From positions 1 to 64,000 of the forward strand of contig CACMAH010000006.1 in the NCBI GenBank assembly GCA_902611605.1: a stretch of DNA of 64,000 bases. The letters are read 5' to 3'. Both the position numbers and the translations under genes were made by a program. This stretch comes from an uncultured Alphaproteobacteria bacterium (GTDB lineage: Bacteria; Pseudomonadota; Alphaproteobacteria; Rhodobacterales; Rhodobacteraceae). Below the pieces are notes generated by a model, which was not told the DNA's origin, searched no databases, and saw only the letters and a program-made list of their open reading frames with translations. Each line of letters opens with the position of its first letter. Within the stretch, counting starts at the first letter, position 1. Shown one piece after another: positions 8,697 through 19,154 of this stretch.

Positions 8697-10445
8697 ATGA
8701 ATAATATTATGTCGGGAGCTCAAATTGTAGTAGAAGCATTACTTGAACAAAAAGTTGATACAGTTTTCGGATATCCAGGCGGTGCCGTTCTTCCTATATA
8801 TGATGAAATTTTTAAACAAAGTAAAATAAAGCATGTTCTTGTAAGACATGAGCAAGGAGCAATTCATGCAGCAGAAGGATATTCTCGATCAACAGGAAAA
8901 CCTGGCGTTGCCCTTGTTACATCAGGACCAGGAGCAACTAATTCAGTTACTGGCTTAACAGATGCACTTATGGATAGTATCCCAATAATTGTATTAACAG
9001 GACAAGTGCCTACATTCATGATAGGTAATGATGCTTTCCAAGAAGCTGACACAGTTGGAATTACAAGGCCTTGCACTAAGCATAATTGGCTTGTAAAGGA
9101 CACAAATATTCTTGGTAAAACAATACACGAAGCTTTCTATGTTTCAACAAACGGTCGTCCTGGTCCAGTTTTAGTTGATATCCCAAAAGATGTACAATTT
9201 GCTACTGGATCTTACCTGAAGAAAACAGATTTTACACCAAAAAGATATAAACCGAAAATAAAACCAAATAGTGATTTAATTTTAAAAGCAGTAAAAGCTT
9301 TTGAAAATGCAAAAAATCCCATAATTTACTCAGGTGGCGGAGTTATTAATTCTGGAGATAATGCTTCAAAACTTCTCAGAGAACTAGTTCATGAGAGTGA
9401 CTTTCCAATAACTTCTACTTTAATGGGACTGGGTTGCTATCCTGCATCTAAAAAAAATTGGATGGGTATGTTAGGAATGCATGGAACTTACGAAGCAAAT
9501 ATGGCTATGCATGATTGTGATTTTATGTTTTGTATAGGAGCTAGATTCGATGACCGCATTACTGGCAAAACTGATGAATTTAGTCCAAATTCCACTAAAA
9601 TTCATATAGATATTGATCCTTCATCTATAAATAAAAATATTTTAGTTGATATTGGAATTGTTGGGGATATTAAAACCACTCTTCAGGCATTCTTAAAATT
9701 ATGGAGAAAAAGAGGATCTAAGTCTTCCATGAGTAAATCGTGGTGGAAAACAATTCAAGATTGGAGAGCAGTAAATTGCTTAAAATATAATAAATCAAAG
9801 TCATCTATTAAACCACAATACGCTCTTCAAAGACTTGAAGAATTAACTAAAAATACTGACAGATATGTTACTACTGAAGTGGGGCAACATCAAATGTGGG
9901 CTGCTCAGTTTATGGGGTTTGAAGAGCCAAAACGGTGGATGACTTCAGGTGGTCTAGGGACTATGGGATATGGTTTCCCTGCTTCCATTGGAGTACAACT
10001 TGCACATCCAAAATCTCTTGTTATTAATGTTGCTGGTGAAGCTAGCTGGCTAATGAATATGCAAGAGTTAGGGACAGCAGTACAATATAACCTCCCTGTT
10101 AAACAGTTTATTCTAAATAATGAAAGACTAGGTATGGTTAGACAATGGCAAGAATTATTACACGGTGGAAGATATTCACACAGTTGGTCTGACGCACTAC
10201 CAGACTTCGTTAAACTTGCAGAAGCATATGGGATAAAAGGAATTTGTTGCAGTGATCCCAACAAGCTTGATGACGCAATTTTAGAAATGATAAATTATGA
10301 TGGACCAGTAATTTTTGATTGTTTAGTTGAAAAACATGAAAATTGCTTTCCTATGATACCATCTGGAAAAGCTCATAACGAAATGATCTTAAGTGCTGAA
10401 GAGCCGGAACAAGAAATTGGCAAATCAGGTGCAGTGTTAGTTTAG
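8697..10445 (+). CDS. ilvB: Acetolactate synthase, large (catalytic) subunit
   Basis: The thiamine-diphosphate enzyme that makes acetolactate from pyruvate (Val/Leu) or acetohydroxybutyrate from pyruvate and oxobutyrate (Ile). The 582 residues have the usual length. Visible motifs are FGYPGGAVLPIYDE, with HEQGAIHAAEGYSR holding the catalytic Glu region, TSGPGATN, and the TPP-binding segment VAGEASWLMNMQELGTA followed by LNNERLGMVRQWQ. The GEAS form instead of GDGS/GDAS is common in alphaproteobacterial versions. ilvH follows after 17 bases, making a normal ilvBH operon. The oxobutyrate for Ile may come from citramalate, since cimA lies at 60.4 kb. Confidence 0.95.
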   Translation: MNNIMSGAQIVVEALLEQKVDTVFGYPGGAVLPIYDEIFKQSKIKHVLVRHEQGAIHAAEGYSRSTGKPGVALVTSGPGATNSVTGLTDALMDSIPIIVLTGQVPTFMIGNDAFQEADTVGITRPCTKHNWLVKDTNILGKTIHEAFYVSTNGRPGPVLVDIPKDVQFATGSYLKKTDFTPKRYKPKIKPNSDLILKAVKAFENAKNPIIYSGGGVINSGDNASKLLRELVHESDFPITSTLMGLGCYPASKKNWMGMLGMHGTYEANMAMHDCDFMFCIGARFDDRITGKTDEFSPNSTKIHIDIDPSSINKNILVDIGIVGDIKTTLQAFLKLWRKRGSKSSMSKSWWKTIQDWRAVNCLKYNKSKSSIKPQYALQRLEELTKNTDRYVTTEVGQHQMWAAQFMGFEEPKRWMTSGGLGTMGYGFPASIGVQLAHPKSLVINVAGEASWLMNMQELGTAVQYNLPVKQFILNNERLGMVRQWQELLHGGRYSHSWSDALPDFVKLAEAYGIKGICCSDPNKLDDAILEMINYDGPVIFDCLVEKHENCFPMIPSGKAHNEMILSAEEPEQEIGKSGAVLV

Positions 10446-10462
10446 AAAAGAAAGAAAAAACT

Positions 10463-11020
10463 GTGCAAAAATTATTTTTAAAAAAGGGTGTTTCAAAAAA
10501 AAGTGCTTATAACTTAAGAAACCCAAAAGACGATAAATTTGAAAGACACACTCTTGCAATTTTAGTAGATAATGAGGCTGGTGTTTTGGCAAGAGTTATC
10601 GGCTTATTTTCTGGAAGAGGCTATAATATTGATAGCTTGACGGTTGCTGAGGTTGACCATACTGGTAATTTATCAAGAATTACTATCGTCACTTCTGGTA
10701 CTCCATCTGTTATAGAACAGATAAAAGCTCAATTAGAAAGGATGATACCTGTACATGATGTGCATGACCTAACAACAGAAGGTGCTTCAGTGGAGAGAGA
10801 ACTTGCACTGTTTAAAGTTTTTGCTAAAGGTGAAAAAAGAGTTGAATCTCTGAGATTAGCAGATGTATTTAGAGCTAAAGTAGTTGATAGTACATTAGTT
10901 AGCTTCACATTTGAACTTACGGGAACACCAGAAAAAATTGATGCATTTGCTGACCTTATGGTTCCTCTAGGTCTTGAAGAGATTGCTAGAACTGGTGTTG
11001 CAGCACTTTCTAGAGGATGA
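10463..11020 (+). CDS. ilvH: Acetolactate synthase, small regulatory subunit
   Basis: 185 residues with an N-terminal ACT domain (HTLAILVDNEAGVLARVIGLF, GRGYNIDSLTVAEVD) that binds valine and controls the large subunit, and the usual C-terminal ALS_ss_C domain (LALFKVFA onwards to GVAALSRG). The start is GTG at 10463. About 25 poorly conserved residues precede the ACT domain, slightly more than in many homologues, and no strong ribosome site marks the start. A downstream start is possible but no better Met is in frame before the domain. Confidence 0.93.
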   Translation: MQKLFLKKGVSKKSAYNLRNPKDDKFERHTLAILVDNEAGVLARVIGLFSGRGYNIDSLTVAEVDHTGNLSRITIVTSGTPSVIEQIKAQLERMIPVHDVHDLTTEGASVERELALFKVFAKGEKRVESLRLADVFRAKVVDSTLVSFTFELTGTPEKIDAFADLMVPLGLEEIARTGVAALSRG

Positions 11021-11050
11021 AAAACTTTGAAATGTTGTTCTAAAAGTTTT
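11021..11050 (+). terminator. Possible terminator after ilvBH
   Basis: AAAACTTT directly after the ilvH stop can pair with AAAGTTTT at 11043-11050, followed by TTAAAATT. The stem is 8 bp, all but one pair A-T, with a 14-base loop, so it is weak. It lies between convergent ilvH and nrdJ and could serve both. Confidence 0.35.
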
Positions 11051-11068
11051 TAAAATTGACCAATTTTA

Positions 11069-14000
11069 CTAACTACATCCAGTTGTGCTTCCACAATTGT
11101 TACATTTCAAGCATGTACCATTTCTCACCAAAGTGAAACTTCCACACTCGTTACAGGGATCACCTTCAAAACCTTTTAATTTTGCAATTTGTCTTTCATC
11201 AATTTTCATCCCTGCTTTTTGATTTTTGCTTTCCAACTCTTCTTCAGCATTTAAATCAACAGTTTCATCATAAAGTAGACTACTTTCATTTGCCACACCA
11301 GTTGAAATTATGGATTTAGTTTCTTCAACTAGTTTCTTTGGTAATCTTTTTCGAAGATATCCAGTTGATGTAAATTGCTTGATTAATTCAATGTTTTCTT
11401 CAGGAGCAGAAGATTTCGTATGATTATTTTCAGTATTCACATTATTGGTGCTTTTTGCTGATGAGCCAAAATCATCAAAAACCTCACCAATTGGTTTTAC
11501 GTGTGCTAAATCAGTTCTATCTAAATAGGATATTGCTAGTTCGCGGAATATATAATCAATTATTGATGTAGCACTTTTAATACTGTCATTGCCTTGAACC
11601 ATGCCGGCGGGTTCAAATCTAGTGAATGTAAAGGCTTCAACATATTCTTCAAGAGGTACCCCATATTGCAAACCTACGGAAACTGCAATTGCAAAATTAT
11701 TCATCATTGCTCTAAACGCAGCTCCTTCTTTATGCATATCAATAAATATTTCACCTAATTTACCGTCTGTATATTCACCAGTTCGCAAATAAACCTTATG
11801 ACCACCCACGATAGCTTTTTGAGTATAGCCCTTTCTTCTTTCTGGTAGCTTGTTTCTTTCTTTTAGTGCCTCTTTGTAAACTATTTTCTCAATTATTTTT
11901 TCTGCAACTACTTCACTTTTTGTGAGATGATCTTCAGTATCAGAATTGTCTTCATCAATCAGACTTGATGAAAGAGGTTGAGAAAGCTTTGATCCATCTC
12001 TATACAAAGCATTAGCTTTTACTCCTAATGACCAACTTAACTCATATGCTTTTTTGCAATCCTCTATAGTTGCAGAAGCTGGCATGTTGATAGTCTTGGA
12101 AATTGCTCCAGATATAAAACTTTGGGCAGCAGCCATCATATATATGTGACTTTCAACTGATAGAAATCTTTTACCTGTTTTACCGCAAGGATTTGCACAA
12201 TCAAAGACTGCATAGTGGTTTTCAGACAGCAATGGAGCGCCCTCAATTGTCATAGTTCCACAAGCGTAAGTATTTGCTTCCTCAATTTCATTAGGACTAA
12301 ACCCAAGATGTTGCAATAGACTAAAGGTAGGATCATTAAGTTTTGTTTCAGGTATACCAAGAGTTTCTTTACAAAAGGTTTCACCAAGCGTCCATTGATT
12401 AAAAACATATCTTATATCGAAACTAGTAGGCAACGCATTTTCGATTTTGCTAATTTCTTCCTTACCAAAACCATGACCAATAAGCGAGCTATGGTTAATA
12501 TGTGGGGCATTTCCTAATGTTCCATGCCCAACCGCATATCCAATAATTTCCTGTCTTTCATTATCATTGTAACCCAGTCTCTCCAATGCAGTAGGAACTG
12601 ACTGATTAATAATTTTAAAATAACCACCACCGGCCAATTTCTTAAATTTAACAAGTGCAAAATCAGGTTCTATGCCTGTTGTATCACAATCCATTATCAA
12701 ACCTATTGTCCCAGTTGGTGCAATAACTGTTACTTGTGCGTTTCTAAAGCCAAACTGTTCCCCAATTTTAAGAGCTTCATCCCAAATTTCTCTTGATAAT
12801 ACTGGTAAAGTTCCATCTGGACAGTTTTTAAAATCTAATGAGATGGGTTCAATTGGAAGACTTTCATATTCTTTTTCTTTACCTATGGCTGCATTTCGAT
12901 GGTTTCTGATTACACGCAACATCTCGTTTTTATTGTTTTTATAACCTGGGAAAGCCCCTTGTTCTCTAGCCATTTCAGCAGAAGTTTTGTAGGACATACC
13001 AGTCATAATTGATGTAATAGCTCCACAAAGGGCTCTTGCCTCAACACTATCATAGCTTAGGCCCATATTCATAAAAAGGCCTCCGATATTAGCATAACCT
13101 AACCCTAAGGTTCTATAATCGTATGATCTCTGAGCTATTTCTTTAGATGGAAATTGTGCCATCATTACTGAAATTTCTAAGGTTATTGTCCATAGTTTTG
13201 TAGCATAACAAAATGAAGATGAATTAAATTCACCATCCTCTAGAAACTTAAGTAAATTAATTGATGCTAAGTTACATGCAGTGTCATCTAAAAACATGTA
13301 CTCTGAACAAGGGTTTGATGCTCTAATTTCTCCATTATTTGGACATGTATGCCAGGAATTAATTGTATCATGAAATTGTATACCTGGATCTGCACAAGCC
13401 CATGCAGCATGACCAATATTTTCCCATAAGTCACTAGCCTTAATAGTTTTTGAAATTTTGCCATTTGTTCTATTGATTAAATTCCAGTCTTGATTACCTT
13501 CAACAGCACTTAGAAAATCATTAGTGACTCTTACTGAATTATTTGAGTTCTGGCCTGAAACGGTTAAATAAGCCTCTGAATCCCAATCCACATCATAAGT
13601 TGGGAACTCGATAGAATTATACCCTTGTTTTGAATATTGCAAAATTCTTTGGATGTAGCTTTCAGGTATCATAGATTTTTTAGCTTCAGCTATACTAATA
13701 TGAAGATTTTTATTTTTCTTTGGATCATATGCATTTTCTTCCAATCCATCCCAATTATTGATTGCATTGAAAATTTTATTCAATTTCTCTTCATGCAACT
13801 TCGAACCTGCAACTAAAGCTGCAACCTTCTGTTCTTCAACAACTTTCCAATTTATAAATTCTTCAATATCGGGGTGATCCATGTCACAAATAACCATTTT
13901 AGCAGCACGCCTTGTTGTTCCGCCCGATTTAATGGCACCAGCCGCTCTATCTCCAATTTTTAGAAATGACATCATTCCAGAAGAATACCCACCACCTGCC

Positions 14001-14734
14001 AAAGATTCATTAAAGCCTCTTAAATTTGAAAAATTTGTTCCCGTTCCAGACCCATATTTAAAAAGTCTAGCTTCTCTAGTCCAAAGATCCATAATTCCAT
14101 TTTCATTTACTAAATCATCCTTAACTGATTGAATAAAACAGGCGTGCGGTTGAGGATGTTCGTAAGCTGATTTGGATTTAACAAGTTTTTGATCCTGATA
14201 ATCTACATAATAATGCCCTTGGCTTGGCCCATCTATCCCATAAGCCCAATGCAAACCTGTATTAAACCACTGGGGTGAATTTGGAGCACCTTGCTGATTT
14301 GCTAAAATATATCTCATTTCATCGTAATACGCTTTAACATCTTTTTCAGAATCAAAATAACCACCTTTAAATCCCCAATAAGCCCAAGCACCAGCAATTC
14401 TATCAAAAACCTCCTTACATGACTTTTCACCTGAAAATCTTTCTTCTAATGGTAAAGTTGATAATTTCTTTTCATCTGGAATTGATCTCCAAAGAAATTT
14501 AGGAACATCTTCTTCAGGAACCCTTTTTAAATATTTTGCAATACCAGCTTTTCTAAAATATTTTTGTGCAAGTACATCTGCTGCAACTTGACTCCAACTT
14601 TCAGGAACTTCAACATTTGATTGAGAGAAAACGATAGTTCCATCAGGATTCCTAATTTCTGATGATGTTATTTTAAATTTTATTATAGAGTACGGGTCAT
14701 TGTTATTTTTTGTGTTAAATCTATCGACTTTCAT
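11069..14734 (-). CDS. nrdJ: Adenosylcobalamin-dependent ribonucleotide reductase (class II, NrdJ)
   Basis: Reduces ribonucleotides to deoxyribonucleotides with a cobalamin-generated thiyl radical, without needing or being harmed by oxygen. The 1221 residues match the long proteobacterial NrdJ type. Visible blocks are [10 protein letters not shown], the RNR loop [40 protein letters not shown] (active-site Cys and Asn) and [20 protein letters not shown]. The C-terminal tail is a zinc-ribbon, [21 protein letters not shown], with the last residues GCS as the expected redox tail. No class I genes are in this window. The organism therefore needs B12, made or imported. Confidence 0.96.
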   Translation of the reverse strand: MKVDRFNTKNNNDPYSIIKFKITSSEIRNPDGTIVFSQSNVEVPESWSQVAADVLAQKYFRKAGIAKYLKRVPEEDVPKFLWRSIPDEKKLSTLPLEERFSGEKSCKEVFDRIAGAWAYWGFKGGYFDSEKDVKAYYDEMRYILANQQGAPNSPQWFNTGLHWAYGIDGPSQGHYYVDYQDQKLVKSKSAYEHPQPHACFIQSVKDDLVNENGIMDLWTREARLFKYGSGTGTNFSNLRGFNESLAGGGYSSGMMSFLKIGDRAAGAIKSGGTTRRAAKMVICDMDHPDIEEFINWKVVEEQKVAALVAGSKLHEEKLNKIFNAINNWDGLEENAYDPKKNKNLHISIAEAKKSMIPESYIQRILQYSKQGYNSIEFPTYDVDWDSEAYLTVSGQNSNNSVRVTNDFLSAVEGNQDWNLINRTNGKISKTIKASDLWENIGHAAWACADPGIQFHDTINSWHTCPNNGEIRASNPCSEYMFLDDTACNLASINLLKFLEDGEFNSSSFCYATKLWTITLEISVMMAQFPSKEIAQRSYDYRTLGLGYANIGGLFMNMGLSYDSVEARALCGAITSIMTGMSYKTSAEMAREQGAFPGYKNNKNEMLRVIRNHRNAAIGKEKEYESLPIEPISLDFKNCPDGTLPVLSREIWDEALKIGEQFGFRNAQVTVIAPTGTIGLIMDCDTTGIEPDFALVKFKKLAGGGYFKIINQSVPTALERLGYNDNERQEIIGYAVGHGTLGNAPHINHSSLIGHGFGKEEISKIENALPTSFDIRYVFNQWTLGETFCKETLGIPETKLNDPTFSLLQHLGFSPNEIEEANTYACGTMTIEGAPLLSENHYAVFDCANPCGKTGKRFLSVESHIYMMAAAQSFISGAISKTINMPASATIEDCKKAYELSWSLGVKANALYRDGSKLSQPLSSSLIDEDNSDTEDHLTKSEVVAEKIIEKIVYKEALKERNKLPERRKGYTQKAIVGGHKVYLRTGEYTDGKLGEIFIDMHKEGAAFRAMMNNFAIAVSVGLQYGVPLEEYVEAFTFTRFEPAGMVQGNDSIKSATSIIDYIFRELAISYLDRTDLAHVKPIGEVFDDFGSSAKSTNNVNTENNHTKSSAPEENIELIKQFTSTGYLRKRLPKKLVEETKSIISTGVANESSLLYDETVDLNAEEELESKNQKAGMKIDERQIAKLKGFEGDPCNECGSFTLVRNGTCLKCNNCGSTTGCS

Positions 14735-15212
14735 TATGATTCCTTATTATAACTTTATTTTTTTTGTGCTCGATTAAATTCATAATTCTATATTTTACAA
14801 ATAGTTCTTCAAACCAAAAACACTCTGGTAAAATACCATATTTAGTAATTTTAAATTTGATAGGATACTAATTGATGATTTTTCGAGCCAAAGGTCAATA
14901 AAAATTTTTATATTTTTTTTTAATTTTTTAATTGACCTTTTTTATTTTTTTTGAGAACAAAAAAAAATTGATTCATAAACGTTCATTTTTAATCAAAAAA
15001 TAGAGCTTATCAAGAAACAATAAAAGAAAAGTTTATTTAATATTAGATTGTTATACAATTTTCCTTAAATACAAAAAAAAATAAATCAAAAAAATTAAGT
15101 TAAATGAACAAAAAAAAAATTATATAAAAAAAATAAAATTGAACAAAAATATTACACTAATTTAATTAAAATTTAACTATGAGACATATCTAATAGACTC
15201 GAAAAAGTAACA
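14735..15212. other. Long AT-rich intergenic region upstream of nrdJ
   Basis: 478 bases without a gene, with many A and T runs. It should hold the terminator of the coiled-coil gene and the nrdJ promoter, both minus strand. The only clear structure is the inverted repeat AAAGGTCAAT (14890-14899) / ATTGACCTTT (14931-14940), with a 31-base AT loop and T-rich sequence beyond it on the plus strand. I saw no B12-box or cobalamin-riboswitch core and no convincing NrdR box pair. Confidence 0.6.
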
Positions 15213-17564
15213 TCATGTGAAAATTTTTAAAATCGCAATCAATGAAATAGAAAGAATCACTACAGATATCATTTTGGATAGTTTATTTTTTTTTGGTTGG
15301 TTTATTTTTTGATTTTCATATTGCTTTTTTACTTTTGACAAAAGTTTGTCATTTTGAGCAATATTGACATTCAAGGAATGGTTTTGAAAGATTTCAATAA
15401 GTTCTTTTTCGCTCAGTATTCTATTGCCTAAACATTTAATTAAATCGTTAATCTCACGTATTTGATTACTAATTTTCAATTCTAACTTATTGTTTTCATT
15501 GTTTAATTGATTTTGAATATTTTTTTTAAGTGTTGGCAAGGTGACCATCATTTTTTCTATTTGATTTATTTTTTCTAAATTCTTCTTATCAGTATTTCTG
15601 AATATTGAAAATTCTCCCCATATCTGACTTTTTAAGGTCTTATATTTGTCTTTAAACATTCCTAAAATATTTTTTTGTGCTTCAACAAATTTAGTTTCTA
15701 ATATTTTTTGATTATCAGTATTCTCTTTTTTATAATTGATGATGAGATCATTCATATTAGATAATTTTATACTTAGTTCTGAAAAATTAGATTCTGTTCT
15801 AGATTTTATTTCTGATAAAATTTGATTTAATTTTTCAATATTTTGTTTATTGGATTCATCATTTTGCATTATTTTAACGTCAAAGATATTAGCGTAGTCT
15901 TTTATTTTTAAGTCATAAGCTTTTTTAATTTCAATAAAAGAATTGTTGAAGTTCTTATTTGTTTCGTCTAATCCTTTTTTAAAACTTTCTTTCAAGTCAT
16001 TATTTTTTCTTAAAACTTCTGTTAATAGATTTTTCTTTCCATCTTCTATTTCTTTTTTAAGGCCGCTAATTGATATATTTGTATTTTGAAGGAAATCATT
16101 TGATTTGATATTTGATTTATTTATCTCCTCATTGAGTTCATCATATAATGACAAACTATATGTTTTTAATTCTTTATTAAAAACATCAAGCTTTTCTGCA
16201 ATATTTTTATCCACTAGCTGAATTTTGTCTAATGACTGCTTTTTATTTTCATCAATTATTTTTTCCAAACCAGATTTAATCGTATCAATTGCTTTTTCAT
16301 TAGTATCAAGATTTTTATTAAGTTCATTTTCTAAATAATCTATTTGTTTAGTTGAATTATTTTCTAAAAAATTGACCCGTTTATCTAAATCAGATTTTAA
16401 TTCTTGATTATCTTTATGAATTTGAGAAGCTATGGAGGAAACTGTTTCATGCAAATTTTCAATTTTTACGTCAAATTTGCCAATAATACTTTTATTATCA
16501 GTATTGAAATTATCTATTGCACTTTCTAATTCTTGGTTAACAACGTTTAATTTCTTGTTAAATTCAGTATTTAAATCATCTATTTGAAATGAAATTTCTG
16601 ATACTAAAGCATCACTTTTTAATCCAGCAGAGTCTCTAAAATCATCAAAATCTCTTTTTAAAGAATTATGAGAACCGGTAACTAAACTGAATTGATTTAT
16701 ACTTTCAGATTTTTCAGTTTCAAAATCATTACTCAAAGTATTTATTTTTTCATCTGTCTTACGATCAAGTTCTTCTAAATTTTCAGTAATTTTAGTAAAA
16801 TCATTTTTAAACATTTCATTGATTAAAGTGACTTTATCAGTTTCTACTTTAATCTTAGAGCTAAATTCATCTACTAAATGATTTATGTCAGAGTAAATTT
16901 TTTCTTCTAATTTTTTTGTAGTTTCTGAAAATTTATTGTCGTATAAATTTAGTCTATCAGAAAAAAGATTTATATTCTCTTTTGTAGTATTAAGTAACTC
17001 TAAAGATTTTTTGTTTATCAAATTATTTAATTCTTTATCACTTTGGTCAGTTTGCTTACGGATTTCTATAATTTTTTCGTTTAACTTTTCTGTAATATGC
17101 GTAATGCTGACTTCTAATTGTTCAGCAATACGATTTCTGAAATCATCAAAATTATCTGTATTTACAATCTTACTTTTAAGATCCTCTATTTTTTCATTAA
17201 ACAAATCAATTATTAGCTTTGAATTATTTGTAATTCTATTATCAATTTCACTTTGAACAGTGGATTGAGAGAACATATTACTGTTCAAATTCTTAGTATC
17301 ATTTTGATCTTGAAATTTTTTTGACTTTTTTTGACTTAAAGAGACAAGTGCCTTTTCTACATTTTCCTTAATGAAGTTATTTTTTTTTATTTTATTTTGT
17401 TCGTCATTTTCAGAACCTGTTGTATCATTCCATCCCGTGGTGATTTTGGTACTTTCGGGAATATTTTCTTTAAAATTGTCTTCAACCACAGGATCTATTG
17501 GTCCAGAAACAACTTTCAGTCTTAGTTTCCTAATTCTTTCTTTTGTATCTTCAGCATTAAGCAT
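15213..17564 (-). CDS. Large tail-anchored coiled-coil protein, unknown function
   Basis: 783 residues, rich in Lys, Glu, Asn, Asp and Ile. After an N-terminal segment (MLNAEDTKERIRKLRLKVV, then a Pro/Asp-containing linker) nearly the whole protein from about residue 95 to 740 reads as heptad-patterned helices with few Pro or Gly. A single hydrophobic segment, MISVVILSISLIAILKIF, ends the chain, so it looks anchored by its C-terminus with the coiled coil in the cytoplasm. There is no signal peptide or enzymatic motif. It is a single gene flanked by long spacers. A structural, tethering or envelope/nucleoid-organising role is conceivable but unproven. Repetitive content makes database hits to long coiled-coil proteins unreliable. 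Confidence 0.75.
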   Translation of the reverse strand: MLNAEDTKERIRKLRLKVVSGPIDPVVEDNFKENIPESTKITTGWNDTTGSENDEQNKIKKNNFIKENVEKALVSLSQKKSKKFQDQNDTKNLNSNMFSQSTVQSEIDNRITNNSKLIIDLFNEKIEDLKSKIVNTDNFDDFRNRIAEQLEVSITHITEKLNEKIIEIRKQTDQSDKELNNLINKKSLELLNTTKENINLFSDRLNLYDNKFSETTKKLEEKIYSDINHLVDEFSSKIKVETDKVTLINEMFKNDFTKITENLEELDRKTDEKINTLSNDFETEKSESINQFSLVTGSHNSLKRDFDDFRDSAGLKSDALVSEISFQIDDLNTEFNKKLNVVNQELESAIDNFNTDNKSIIGKFDVKIENLHETVSSIASQIHKDNQELKSDLDKRVNFLENNSTKQIDYLENELNKNLDTNEKAIDTIKSGLEKIIDENKKQSLDKIQLVDKNIAEKLDVFNKELKTYSLSLYDELNEEINKSNIKSNDFLQNTNISISGLKKEIEDGKKNLLTEVLRKNNDLKESFKKGLDETNKNFNNSFIEIKKAYDLKIKDYANIFDVKIMQNDESNKQNIEKLNQILSEIKSRTESNFSELSIKLSNMNDLIINYKKENTDNQKILETKFVEAQKNILGMFKDKYKTLKSQIWGEFSIFRNTDKKNLEKINQIEKMMVTLPTLKKNIQNQLNNENNKLELKISNQIREINDLIKCLGNRILSEKELIEIFQNHSLNVNIAQNDKLLSKVKKQYENQKINQPKKNKLSKMISVVILSISLIAILKIFT

Positions 17565-17660
17565 AATAATTTTCTCTTTTTACAATTGATGCAAAAAGCG
17601 TGCAAAATGCTAATTATTAAACAATAAAAAATTAAAGACCAATTATTAATATTGAAAAAT

Positions 17661-19079
17661 CTAACTTCCCATAATGGCTTTTATCTCGAGGAATTCATCT
17701 AAACCCCACTCTGCTTTTTCTCTACCATTGCCTGATTGCTTATATCCACCAAATGGAGCGGAAGGACCACTAGACCCATAATTTAAGCTTATTTGACCAG
17801 CTCTTAATTCTCTTGCGACTTCTAAACATTTTTTTTGATCTTCACCAGTTACATATGCAGCTAATCCATATACTGTATCGTTTGCTATAGAAACTGCATG
17901 CTCAATATCATCATAAGGAATAATAGATAAAACTGGTCCAAAAATTTCTTCTTTTGCTATAATCATATTATTAGAAACGTTACCAAAAATTGTTGGTTTT
18001 ACATAATAACCTTTTTCAAAACCATCAGGTTTACCTTTCCCACCTGAAACCAACTGTGCTCCCTCTTCTATTCCCTTTTCAATTAAATTTTGTACTTTAT
18101 TATATTGAGTAATACTTACTAATGGTCCTATATCAGTATTTATATCATCAGGTTTACCAACTTTAATATTTTCTACAGCATTTTTTGCAATATCTAATGC
18201 TTCGTCATGTCGAGATAGAGGTACTAGCATTCTAGTTGGAGCATTACATGATTGACCTGTATTACTCATAACATGAGTAACACCATTAGTGATAGATTTA
18301 GTAAAGGAATCATCATCAAGTATAATGTTTGCAGATTTACCTCCTAATTCTTGTGAAACTCTTTTTACAGTAGCTGCAGATGCTGTAGCTACTGCTACTC
18401 CACCTCTTGTAGATCCTGTAAATGACATCATATCAATATCTTTATGAGCGGACATAGCTTCACCAACAATATTGCCTAATCCGTTTATAAGATTAAACAT
18501 TCCTGCTGGAATTTTGGATTCATGCATTATTTCAGCAATTATCATTGCCGAAAGAGGTGCAATCTCACTAGGTTTCAAAATAACAGTACAACCAGCAGCA
18601 AAAGCGGGTGCAACTTTTGAAACAATTTGATTTATTGGCCAATTCCAAGGTGTTATTAAACCACAAACACCTATTGGTTCTTCACGAACTATATAATCAC
18701 CATGTTTATATTCAAACTCATGGTTTTCAAGCACCCGTATAGCAGTTTTTAAATGTCCTAAGCCTGTTGCTGCTTGGGCTCCTTCGGCAAGTTTAATGGG
18801 AGCTCCCATCTCAAGTCTTATAGCTTCTGAAAGATCATTAAAGCGCTTTTTATAATTTTCTCTTACTGTTTCAAGAATATCTAACCGATCTGCCTTGGAT
18901 AATTTAGAGGAAACACTAAAAGCTTTTCTTGCTGAATAAACTGCTGTATCAACATCTTCGATAGAACCAAGAGCAACGATTCCTACTTCTTCTTCAGTAG
19001 CAGGATTAATTATTCCTAATATTTCATTAGAAGACGGATCTGTAAATTCACCGTTTATGTAAAATTTTGTTAAATTCAC
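17661..19079 (-). CDS. NAD(P)-dependent aldehyde dehydrogenase family protein
   Basis: 472 residues with the full ALDH fold: TPWNWPINQIVSKVAPAFA and LKPSEIAPLSA for cofactor binding, FTGSTRGG, QELGGKSANII with the general-base Glu, NTGQSCNAPTRML with the catalytic Cys, and EEIFGPVLSI. It oxidises an aldehyde to the acid. The substrate cannot be told from sequence. Its start faces the M19-like gene across a 75-base spacer, so the two may share a divergent promoter region and a pathway. This is inference. Confidence 0.92.
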   Translation of the reverse strand: MNLTKFYINGEFTDPSSNEILGIINPATEEEVGIVALGSIEDVDTAVYSARKAFSVSSKLSKADRLDILETVRENYKKRFNDLSEAIRLEMGAPIKLAEGAQAATGLGHLKTAIRVLENHEFEYKHGDYIVREEPIGVCGLITPWNWPINQIVSKVAPAFAAGCTVILKPSEIAPLSAMIIAEIMHESKIPAGMFNLINGLGNIVGEAMSAHKDIDMMSFTGSTRGGVAVATASAATVKRVSQELGGKSANIILDDDSFTKSITNGVTHVMSNTGQSCNAPTRMLVPLSRHDEALDIAKNAVENIKVGKPDDINTDIGPLVSITQYNKVQNLIEKGIEEGAQLVSGGKGKPDGFEKGYYVKPTIFGNVSNNMIIAKEEIFGPVLSIIPYDDIEHAVSIANDTVYGLAAYVTGEDQKKCLEVARELRAGQISLNYGSSGPSAPFGGYKQSGNGREKAEWGLDEFLEIKAIMGS

Positions 19080-19154
19080 TTAAATTCCTTCCATATTTAC
19101 ATTTTTAGTAAAATACGTGATCAATATAAAAATTCATGTTGTTAAAACTTATAA

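Noticed and set aside
8697-10445. Damaged TPP motif (GEAS instead of GDGS) in IlvB
   Set aside because: This form is usual in alphaproteobacterial acetolactate synthases as I recall them, and all other motifs are intact.
14735-15212. Cobalamin riboswitch upstream of nrdJ
   Set aside because: Expected for a B12-dependent enzyme's B12-free alternative, and sought, but no B12-box core (GCCACTG) is seen on either strand.
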